Made by a program: the position numbers and the translations under genes | From: Saprospiraceae bacterium | GTDB taxonomy: Bacteria; Bacteroidota; Bacteroidia; Chitinophagales; Saprospiraceae | Reading direction: 5' to 3' | DNA: 63,964 bases | NCBI GenBank assembly: GCA_013001975.1 | Contig: JABDKX010000111.1 | Location: forward strand, 1 to 63,964 | Notes under the pieces: model-generated | The model's input: the letters and a program-made list of their open reading frames with translations, nothing else | Database searches by the model: none | What the model was told of the DNA's origin: nothing | Shown here: piece after piece, positions 9,463 through 17,031 of the stretch | How the letters are laid out: each line of letters begins with the position of its first letter | Position numbering within the stretch: the first letter of the stretch is position 1

Positions 9463-10656
9463 TTAGTTGCTGACTAGCTTATTGACATCATAGCTTTGAA
9501 ACATCTTACCTGATGCCTTAAGGTAGTCGATATAGTTTTTCAGAATATCTTCTTGAAGCGATTTTAACTTTTTATTGATAAGCAGCTTACTTTCTTCCAA
9601 CTTGATTAATTTTAAAGGATCTACATCTTCTCTCTTAATGATGAGATTCAGAACTTCTTGAGCCTTATCTATTTCCTGGGATTTTATACTTTCGAATTCT
9701 TTATAGTATAAGATTTGGTTTCGAATTTTATCCTTTAATAATTTTGTGTTTTGTTCAGCTTCAATTTTTTCTAATCTGTTTTCCCATTCCAGTTCATCAA
9801 TTTCCATTTTTAACTTCTGAATTTTTAATTTTCTAGAAGAAGAAGTGTTTAGTTGAAGGCCAACACCAATCTGAATTCTTTCTTCTAATAAATCTGAATG
9901 AGGACCCTGATATCGGATTTGTCCAAAATCTATAAGTTGATTTGATTCTTGGTTTTCTAATGCAATTTCTTTTTCGATGCCTTCCTTTTCAAAATCAAAT
10001 TCGTATTGAGAATTTAAAACGACGACCTCGTCTAAGTTGATTAATATTTCATCAATGGAAATAATGCTTATCCAGTTAATATTTTCTTCGATATCATAAA
10101 TTGCTGTCAATTCTTCTCGCATTTTTAAAGATTCGAATCGTTCTAATTTCAAGTCATTTAAATCAGAGACAGTATTCAAATAGTTGTCGAAATCAGCATC
10201 TCCATATTCAATTTTTTTAACCAATATTTTTTCTTTATCACTGAGGATTGTTTCATATTGATTTATAAAAATTAAAGTGTTGTCAATGCGATATAGCCTA
10301 TAGAGATTGTCGTAGAGATCTTCAAGTTGATCTTGAAGGTATTTTGTTTCTAAATTGGATTGGTTAGCTGAATAGTGATTATACAATCCTTTTATTGCTT
10401 TCTTTATTTTAGGAGTTACTGGATTAATTCTCAGTAAATATTCTTGATTTTCAAAATCAAAGTCATCAGTTTCAGTTCTTAATTCATAAGAATCGAAAAG
10501 CGGCAATTTAAACTTTTCAGTAGCTGATGGATTGAGGTTTAAAGATTTTTTAGCAATGACAGCATTAAATATGTTTTCAAAGCTAGAATCATTTTGAGGA
10601 TAAGCGCTATTTGCTATTGTTAAAATAAAAAATGATATGACCAAGAATTTATTCAA
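9463..10656 (-). CDS. TolC-like outer-membrane/periplasmic coiled-coil protein
   Basis: A 397-aa protein with TTG start and a signal peptide (about 1-20, ending YPQ). The rest is mostly long amphipathic helices; the stretch GVGLQLNTSSSRKLKIQKLK looks like a membrane strand followed by a helix, as in TolC-family proteins (inference). Similarity to TolC is weak and I see only one clear half. It is the last gene of a three-gene operon after an HlyD-like adaptor (7 bp gap) and a DUF4956 membrane protein, which supports an outer-membrane conduit role. An alternative is a periplasmic scaffold with no channel. It converges with porW, with 7 bp between the stops. Confidence 0.55.
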   Translation of the reverse strand: MNKFLVISFFILTIANSAYPQNDSSFENIFNAVIAKKSLNLNPSATEKFKLPLFDSYELRTETDDFDFENQEYLLRINPVTPKIKKAIKGLYNHYSANQSNLETKYLQDQLEDLYDNLYRLYRIDNTLIFINQYETILSDKEKILVKKIEYGDADFDNYLNTVSDLNDLKLERFESLKMREELTAIYDIEENINWISIISIDEILINLDEVVVLNSQYEFDFEKEGIEKEIALENQESNQLIDFGQIRYQGPHSDLLEERIQIGVGLQLNTSSSRKLKIQKLKMEIDELEWENRLEKIEAEQNTKLLKDKIRNQILYYKEFESIKSQEIDKAQEVLNLIIKREDVDPLKLIKLEESKLLINKKLKSLQEDILKNYIDYLKASGKMFQSYDVNKLVSN

Positions 10657-10662
10657 GTTGAA

Positions 10663-11700
10663 TTATTTTGAGACGGATAAATTTGAGGATTTATCATTCT
10701 TTTCTTGTAATTCAAGAATGACTTTTTCTTTTTGAAGAAAGTTATTATCACTAGAAATTTCTATGGTGACTTCTCTGCCGTAGGTTTTGTAATCAGGAAC
10801 TTTTCTTAAGCGTTCTGGAATTTCTACAATTCGAGAACCCAACCCAATAACCTTTCCATTTATAGAATAAGACGCATTTTTAATGGAATTTACATTAAAG
10901 TTATCATTCGGATTCACTTCCAATATCAAATCCTCATGAACGAAAGCTTTGATGTAACTTGGGTTTGGTTCATAAAAACTTAGGAGTGTTTTAAAAGCAG
11001 GAATATGTTCTGCTTCCTTGCATTGAATATTTCCTATCAGGCCATTAGAGGGTGCCAATACATCAAAGGTTTGAACTTGTTGAGAGACTTCAAACTCTTT
11101 GCTTGCATTTAAACGGTCAATTTCTTTATAATAAGGATTCAACCCTTTAGTCTTTTCAAGTTCCAAGGCTTTCTTTTCAGTTTCGGTTTTATTTTTTAGA
11201 TATTTTTTTTCGTCCTGAAGTGCCTTTATTTTATTTCTTAGATTTATAAATCCAGAATTAGAATTTTTATTAATTGATGTTATTTCTTCAGTTAGAGATT
11301 GCTTGTATTTTAATTCATCTTGTAAGACTTTAATTTCAGCATCTAGTTTCTTATTATTTATATCAAAATTCGAATTGAGGATCTCAATTTTATTATTCAT
11401 TTGAGTTGTCCACTTTTCAGCTTTTGACAATAATTCTGAAACAATAAAATCTTGGTCTTGTAACGATTCTTTAGACTTAATTCTAGAGACCTCTAATAAT
11501 TTTTCACCTTCAACAACACTTTGTCCTGGTCCAACATAAATGGTATTAATTCGAACGGGATGATTATAGTTGATTTCAGTCTCTCTGGTTTCAGCAAAAC
11601 CATAAAAAGATATTTGTTCATGTTTTTGTGAGACAAAAATATTCCATAAGAACAAACCCAATAGAAAAATCACAAAATAATATATATTAATCCTCTTCAT
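10663..11700 (-). CDS. HlyD-like periplasmic adaptor (membrane fusion) protein
   Basis: 345 aa. An N-terminal membrane anchor (about 4-22) is followed by a biotinyl-lipoyl-like half (INTIYVGPGQSVVEGEKLLEV, about 50-70) and a long coiled-coil hairpin (about 85-190). The second lipoyl half and beta-barrel come next (FDVLAPSNGLIGNIQC; ILEVNPNDNF; INGKVIGLGSRI). This is the standard adaptor architecture that bridges an inner-membrane protein to an outer-membrane TolC-type protein. The start codon abuts the stop of the DUF4956 gene, and the TolC-like gene follows 6-7 bp later, so the three are almost certainly one transcript. No ABC, RND or MFS pump partner is encoded nearby; DUF4956 occupies that place. 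Confidence 0.78.
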   Translation of the reverse strand: MKRINIYYFVIFLLGLFLWNIFVSQKHEQISFYGFAETRETEINYNHPVRINTIYVGPGQSVVEGEKLLEVSRIKSKESLQDQDFIVSELLSKAEKWTTQMNNKIEILNSNFDINNKKLDAEIKVLQDELKYKQSLTEEITSINKNSNSGFINLRNKIKALQDEKKYLKNKTETEKKALELEKTKGLNPYYKEIDRLNASKEFEVSQQVQTFDVLAPSNGLIGNIQCKEAEHIPAFKTLLSFYEPNPSYIKAFVHEDLILEVNPNDNFNVNSIKNASYSINGKVIGLGSRIVEIPERLRKVPDYKTYGREVTIEISSDNNFLQKEKVILELQEKNDKSSNLSVSK

Positions 11701-11701
11701 G

Positions 11702-12439
11702 CTATAAGTTGGTTGGCTGCTTCTTAAAGTTTAATCGTAATCCGACTAAGCCGTCAATTTCTTTTAAACTTTTGGTTAATTCTGTAATAGTATATTTCGG
11801 ATTTAATCTCACTAAGTATGTAAATTCCTGAAGATTATCTCTTATCAACTCTGTTTCTTTAGTGCCATCTTCATTTATAGTTTCAACTGTTTTGGGATTT
11901 AAATATTGTAATTGGTTTAATTCAAAGTTTTTGCTAAACTTTTTAAGAATGCCTTCTATTATTCCTTTTTGCTCTTCGTCTTTCGGAACACGTAATTTGA
12001 TATTACCAATAAGTTCGTTTGAATTACTCAAAGGAGAAAAGCTGAGAAGAATAGCTGCCAAACAAAAAATCAAAGTTCCTGTTAATGCGATTGAAAATCC
12101 GAGTACACCGCATGCAATACCGGCTGCCAATGAGGCAAACATAAACGCAATGTTTCTTGGGTCATTCAAGACAGTTCTGAATCTGATGATTGCTAATGCA
12201 CCTAACATGCCAAGACCTCTTGCCAAGCTGTCTCCAATGGCTTGCATTACCATTGCTGATACAATGGAAATTAAAGCAAGTCCTTGTAAGTAGTGCGCGT
12301 TTCTATAAATACTTTTCGTGGTAAACTGATAGGTGATCGTTATCAAAGACGAAAGAAAAAATGCAAATAGAACGGTTATGAGCGTTGCATAAAAACTTGG
12401 TAAATCTGGATTGTTTTCTAGTAGAGATATATCAAACAT
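11702..12439 (-). CDS. DUF4956 integral membrane protein
   Basis: 245 aa. Hydrophobic segments at about 17-40, 48-70 and 95-135 are followed by a cytoplasmic domain (about 145-245). Family signature: the conserved stretch GDSLARGLGMLGALAIIRFRT then LNDPRNIAFMFASLAAGIACG, typical of DUF4956. In other bacteria DUF4956 genes sit with VTC-type polyphosphate polymerases or CotH kinases; here the partners are an HlyD-like adaptor and a TolC-like protein. The biochemical function is unknown. As first gene of the operon it probably supplies the inner-membrane component (inference). Confidence 0.85.
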   Translation of the reverse strand: MFDISLLENNPDLPSFYATLITVLFAFFLSSLITITYQFTTKSIYRNAHYLQGLALISIVSAMVMQAIGDSLARGLGMLGALAIIRFRTVLNDPRNIAFMFASLAAGIACGVLGFSIALTGTLIFCLAAILLSFSPLSNSNELIGNIKLRVPKDEEQKGIIEGILKKFSKNFELNQLQYLNPKTVETINEDGTKETELIRDNLQEFTYLVRLNPKYTITELTKSLKEIDGLVGLRLNFKKQPTNL

Positions 12440-12617
12440 TTATGCATAAAATTTGTAGTTCCTTATATCTTGAATGAAGCGTAAAAGGTAGCTTTTATTA
12501 ATATAATATTAAACGTATGTAAATCTAATATTAAATTTTAATAAAAATAAGGCCTAGGCTCTGGGAGTGTTGGTTATGACAAATTACTATCTTTCTATTT
12601 GTAGCAATGAGATTTAA
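12440..12617. other. Intergenic region upstream of the DUF4956 operon
   Basis: 178 bp between the DUF4956 start and the end of the SurA-like gene (both on the minus strand). Contains the DUF4956 operon promoter by position and a short GCCTAGGC palindrome near 12552. No convincing terminator or ORF. Confidence 0.4.
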
Positions 12618-13994
12618 TTAAATCCGATCACCAGAGATCAATTCTTCAAGATTGGGACAATTAAAATAGTCTTTGTCAACTTCGATAAATGTTTCACTAA
12701 TTTTCTCAGCCAACCAACTTGAAAAATATGCGCTCTTTTTACTTTCTTTAGCAAACTGCTGTATTTTAGCATAATCTTGTTCCAAACTTGCTTTATGAGG
12801 CTTGATTTTGTGGTCTAGTCTAATCAGCCTATAATATGTTTCACCAGTAGGTAGAGGATAAGCCAATGGTTCAGATAAATCGCCTACTTCCATTTCTTCA
12901 ATAGCGAAATATATTTCAGACGGAAGTTCACCAGTTTCAAATAATGGTTTATTGGTATTAGGGTTCATTATTTTTCCATTGTTATGATAACTTGGGACAT
13001 CTTCCAATGAGAATTTTTTAACAGCTTCAGAGAAAGTATATTTTCCTTCCATAATTTCTACACGCAAAGAATCTAATTTTTCTTTTGCAAGCATTCTATC
13101 GCTTTCATTGATGTTGGGCTTAACCAAAATGTGTTTGACATTTATTTGATTACCTCTTCTTTCTATCATCTTAATGATGTGATAGCCATGGACAGATTCA
13201 ATAGGCTCTGAAATTTCATTTTCTTCTAAGCTAAAAGCAGCAGCTTCAAATTCTGGAACATAAATACCACGTTCTGCAAAACCAAGATCACCACCTTTTG
13301 AACCAGAGCCTGGATCATCTGAATATTTTTTTGCGAGTTCGCCAAATGATTCTCCTTCTTCAACAATTCTCTTTCTTATATCTACTATTTGCTTAAGAGC
13401 CTTAATTCTTTCTTCTTCACTTACTTCCGGCTTCGCAACAATTTCTGAAATTTCAACTGAGGCACTTAAATAAGGAATACTATCTGAAGGAATAGCATTA
13501 AAAAATTCTTTGATTTCTTTTGGTGTTATGTTTACGGTATTAAGTATTTCTGCTTGCATTCTCTCGGCTAACATTTGTTGCTCTAAGTCATCTCGCAAGT
13601 TGTCTCTCATTTCATTCACAGTCATATTGTAAAACTCTTCGAACAAGGCTTCATCGCCATTCATTTGTCTTAAAACACTATTTATTCTAAAGTCCAAACT
13701 TGTTTCAATTTGTTCTTGAGGAATTTCAATACTGTCAAGTTTGGCTTGATGAACAACGATTTTTTGACCGACAAGTGATTCTAGAATGCCACATTTCGCT
13801 TCAGGAGAAGGACTTGCTCCTTGTTCTAAAGCATAAGCATATTGACTTTCAATATCTGATAACAAAATATTTTGTGTTCCCACTTTTGCGATGACCTTAT
13901 CTATCATGAGGTTTTCTTGAGCGCTTAAAGCACCTAAGTTTAACACTGAAATTATCAGTGATAAGGCGATAGAATATTGTAGTTTATTTCTCAT
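12618..13994 (-). CDS. surA: SurA-like periplasmic peptidylprolyl isomerase/chaperone
   Basis: About 458 aa. I start at the ATG at 13994 (MRNKLQYSIALSL), because it opens a proper signal peptide ending LSAQ; the frame continues 26 codons further upstream without a signal. An N-terminal SurA chaperone domain starts IDKVIAKVGTQNILLSDIE. Two parvulin domains follow: the first (about 181-285) has the typical FGELAKKYSDDPGS-KGGDLGF and GYHIIKM motifs; the second (about 285-388) is degenerate (KKFSLEDVPSYHNNGKI). Family role: holds unfolded outer-membrane proteins in the periplasm. Third of three clustered chaperone-like genes; its ATG lies 1 bp after the stop of the preceding gene. Confidence 0.85.
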   Translation of the reverse strand: MRNKLQYSIALSLIISVLNLGALSAQENLMIDKVIAKVGTQNILLSDIESQYAYALEQGASPSPEAKCGILESLVGQKIVVHQAKLDSIEIPQEQIETSLDFRINSVLRQMNGDEALFEEFYNMTVNEMRDNLRDDLEQQMLAERMQAEILNTVNITPKEIKEFFNAIPSDSIPYLSASVEISEIVAKPEVSEEERIKALKQIVDIRKRIVEEGESFGELAKKYSDDPGSGSKGGDLGFAERGIYVPEFEAAAFSLEENEISEPIESVHGYHIIKMIERRGNQINVKHILVKPNINESDRMLAKEKLDSLRVEIMEGKYTFSEAVKKFSLEDVPSYHNNGKIMNPNTNKPLFETGELPSEIYFAIEEMEVGDLSEPLAYPLPTGETYYRLIRLDHKIKPHKASLEQDYAKIQQFAKESKKSAYFSSWLAEKISETFIEVDKDYFNCPNLEELISGDRI

Positions 13995-13995
13995 T

Positions 13996-14838
13996 TTAAT
14001 TTTCAAAATTAGTGTGAATTTTAATCTGCTTGCTTTGTATTTTATCGTTATACAACGCAGATTTTTTATCAATAAGCAAAGACTTTATTCTTTGTTGCAA
14101 GATACGATGTCTTACTCTCTCTTTCAGGAAAGAGATGGGTGCATTGTCAATATCTTTTATTATTTCTAATACTTTAACATAAAATTTTGATTTGTCATCT
14201 TCACCAGAGTAAGCATTGGGTTTGTTTAACCTAATCTTTTTAAATAAAGATTCTGGCGCAATATTTTTTAATTCTGACAAATAATACCATTTGTTCATAT
14301 TCAACATAGAAAGACCTTCTATTTGTGAAACATGAAAGTTAATGGCTGGAATATCTTCATTTTTCCAATAGTCTTTAATAGTGTCTGAATCATTTTCTTT
14401 TGGAAATTTGATTAAGATAAACCTGACTATTGTTTCGGGTAAGGTAAATTCTGATTTGTGTAATTGAATAAAACTATCAACTTCAATATCACTAATCGTA
14501 GAATCCAAAGATTCTGATAAGTAGTAATTATTCAGAGCGTTGATATAAAGTGAATTAGAATATTTCTCTATCAGACGTTCAATTTCATCTTTATTTGTAA
14601 CATGTTTCTTTGCTTCTTGGATAAGAATTTTTTCCATGATCCAATTTTCAGACAACCTCTTTTTCACTTCAAATGAATCTGATTTATTATTTGAAATTGA
14701 AAGGGCATCACTCAAATCAGATTGAAACAATTTTGACCCAAAAGCTTCTGCAATCAGTTTGTCATTAGGATTACGAGGATTCGAATCGTTACAGCTTAAA
14801 AACAAAGAAAGACATGCTATATACCAAATGTATTTCAA
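13996..14838 (-). CDS. SurA-N-like periplasmic lipoprotein lacking a parvulin domain
   Basis: A 280-aa protein with TTG start. The lipoprotein signal ends LFLSC, with Cys at residue 16. The helical N-terminal part (LFQSDLSDALS..., SENWIMEKILIQEAKKHV) resembles SurA/PpiD chaperone domains, and the middle (FTLPETIVRFILIKFP) has the edge of a rotamase-like fold. No intact parvulin signature (GGDLG, GYH) is visible, so catalytic activity is unlikely. It sits between two parvulin proteins, 4 bp after the first and 1 bp before SurA, suggesting a joint role in outer-membrane protein folding (inference). Confidence 0.65.
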   Translation of the reverse strand: MKYIWYIACLSLFLSCNDSNPRNPNDKLIAEAFGSKLFQSDLSDALSISNNKSDSFEVKKRLSENWIMEKILIQEAKKHVTNKDEIERLIEKYSNSLYINALNNYYLSESLDSTISDIEVDSFIQLHKSEFTLPETIVRFILIKFPKENDSDTIKDYWKNEDIPAINFHVSQIEGLSMLNMNKWYYLSELKNIAPESLFKKIRLNKPNAYSGEDDKSKFYVKVLEIIKDIDNAPISFLKERVRHRILQQRIKSLLIDKKSALYNDKIQSKQIKIHTNFEN

Positions 14839-14842
14839 TAGG

Positions 14843-16792
14843 TTATTTTATCAATGAAGTTAAGACTTCAGTTTTTATTTTAATTGGGTATTGCTGTTTT
14901 AAATCTTCAATCCATTCTTTTTCCAAATAATCTTGGTAATCAGCTATTACATATCCTTTGGCCTCATTTAGTGTTTTATTTACAGGGGGGACTATGGATT
15001 GAAATGCATAAAAAGTACCAGGCTTTGGTTTAACAGATAATTTGCTCACTTTTTTGTCTTCAAAGGCCATGCCTTCGATAAGTTCAGAATCTTTTTCAAG
15101 AATTAATTCTTCAAATGATACTTTAACAGCTGAATCGTCTTCATATTTTTTAATAAACTTATCATGACCTTTTCGTTGGTAATAAGTATAAGCTGCATAA
15201 ACACCTTTATCTTCAGATTCAATTGTATATTTATTTACTTTCACCCTTTCTGGCCACTTATAATCATCGCTATTTGATGCATAAAATGATTTTAATCCAG
15301 TTGTATCAATAGAGGCTTTATCCCATACTTCTTGCTTTGTTATTTCAAACAGCAATATACCTTCTCTGTATTCTCTCATCAAAGATCTGAAGTCTTCGTG
15401 CTTTCTTTCTAAGTTAGCTTCTTCATAATCCATGACTTTTTCTTTGACAAATTTTTCATATAATTCCTCAGCGGCTTCAGTCAGATTTTTAGTTTTATTA
15501 AATTTCAATCTTTCTCTGACATTCGATTTTATGTATTGTGAAAAATCTTTAAGGCTGTATTTTTTGTCAGCTAATTCAAAAAGCATAATCGAACCATCGT
15601 AATCTGGAGCTTTCCATTTATAACTGTAAAAAGATTCGTCCAGAGCAGTTGAAAAGCGCTTAAGAGATAACTTATCCTCTTTAAAGTTGGCTTCTTGTTT
15701 TACATTTTCAATCATCTTTAATTCAGCAATTTGAAAACGATCATTATTATTGATTCTGGCTTGTATTCTTTTCTTTAGTCTATCTAAATCAGAATTGTCA
15801 CGTTTAGAAATTCTTTTGATTATATGATAACCAATATTTGTTGCAACGGGTTGCGTATATCCGCCATCCTCAGGAATTTCAAATGCTGCCTTTTCAAATG
15901 TTTCTTCGTACTGATTAATACCAAAGAATCCTAAATAACCTCCGTTGTGTTTAGATTTTGTGTCGGCAGAAAACTTTGCTGCCATATTTTCAAAATTTCT
16001 TCCTTCACCCAATAAATTGTAAATGGAATCAATTAAAATCTTAGCACCAGCTTTGCTTAATTCTTTGTTTCTAACTAAAATATGAGCGATTTCCATTTCT
16101 CCTCTTGCTGGTCTTTTACTTATTGGTTTTATAATGTGAAATCCCATTCGAGATCTGACTGGTTTTGAAAATTCACCGATTGGTGTACTGTACATAGCAT
16201 TTTCAAATTCATAAAAACCATCCGGTAGGGGAGAAGTATAAAAGCCTAACTTACCACCTCTACCTGCAGAAATTTTATCTTCTGATAAAGTCTTAGCCAT
16301 TTCATCAAAACTTTTTCCTTTATTGGCAACCAGTTTATCATAGATGTTATTAATCTTTTGTTGAGCACCAATAATCTTTTCTTGTGATGTTTTAAGAGAT
16401 GCCGCAACAAAAATATGTTGAACTTCAATATCTTCTTGCATTCGCTCTGCAACTTCATTGATTAGTTTCTTTGATATTTCCTTATCTTTTAAATATGATT
16501 TTGCCAATTGCTTGCGATATCCAGCCAACTCATCTTGCAAACTTTTTACAGTATCCAGTCCGATGTCCTTTGCTCGTCTTACTTTAAGTTTAAATTTTTT
16601 ATACAATTCTAAGTATTCATCCAAACTCTCTTCCGAGTAATCAGCATTGTCAGCATTGTTTTTCTCATAGATGTACTTGAATTCTGAAACATAAACATCA
16701 TCTCCTCCTACAGTAAATAACACCTGATCCGTTTCTTGTCCAAAAAGAACCTGGGAGGTTATAAAAATTAAGCTGAATAATAAGATTCTCAT
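14843..16792 (-). CDS. Periplasmic peptidylprolyl isomerase with two parvulin domains
   Basis: About 649 aa from the ATG at 16792. This start gives a signal peptide (MRILLFSLIFITSQVLFGQ); the frame runs 42 codons further upstream but with no signal-like sequence. After a SurA-type N-terminal domain (VGGDDVYVSEFKYIYEKNN), two parvulin domains are clear: about 130-230 (HIFVAA, FDEMAKTLSEDKIS-GRGGKLGF, GFHIIKP) and about 230-335 (AHILV, AAKFSADTKSKHNGGYLGFF, GYHIIKR). A long C-terminal helical and beta region of about 300 residues lacks further motifs. It is the first of three co-directional chaperone genes and likely transcribed from the 16793-17031 gap. Confidence 0.85.
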   Translation of the reverse strand: MRILLFSLIFITSQVLFGQETDQVLFTVGGDDVYVSEFKYIYEKNNADNADYSEESLDEYLELYKKFKLKVRRAKDIGLDTVKSLQDELAGYRKQLAKSYLKDKEISKKLINEVAERMQEDIEVQHIFVAASLKTSQEKIIGAQQKINNIYDKLVANKGKSFDEMAKTLSEDKISAGRGGKLGFYTSPLPDGFYEFENAMYSTPIGEFSKPVRSRMGFHIIKPISKRPARGEMEIAHILVRNKELSKAGAKILIDSIYNLLGEGRNFENMAAKFSADTKSKHNGGYLGFFGINQYEETFEKAAFEIPEDGGYTQPVATNIGYHIIKRISKRDNSDLDRLKKRIQARINNNDRFQIAELKMIENVKQEANFKEDKLSLKRFSTALDESFYSYKWKAPDYDGSIMLFELADKKYSLKDFSQYIKSNVRERLKFNKTKNLTEAAEELYEKFVKEKVMDYEEANLERKHEDFRSLMREYREGILLFEITKQEVWDKASIDTTGLKSFYASNSDDYKWPERVKVNKYTIESEDKGVYAAYTYYQRKGHDKFIKKYEDDSAVKVSFEELILEKDSELIEGMAFEDKKVSKLSVKPKPGTFYAFQSIVPPVNKTLNEAKGYVIADYQDYLEKEWIEDLKQQYPIKIKTEVLTSLIK

Positions 16793-17031
16793 ATGATTAG
16801 TAAATTTTTGCAAAAATAATAATTCGTTAATGAAGTTGTCAAGAAACAAACAATTCTTATTTTGTTTTAAGTTATTGAAAATCAATGCTTTAGGTTTGGT
16901 GACGTAGATATAGGCCATATAAAGAACGAAAGTTGGGTGTTTCAGTTGTCTTTATTAAGCAATTCAAACTGCTTTTTGGTTCAATTAATTGGTTGAATAC
17001 TGATCTGATTGGTATTAAATTTTAGTTAAAT

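Noticed and set aside
12548-12560. GCCTAGGC palindrome upstream of the DUF4956 operon as an operator
   Set aside because: Only 8 bp, single occurrence noted and no partner repeat; too short to support.
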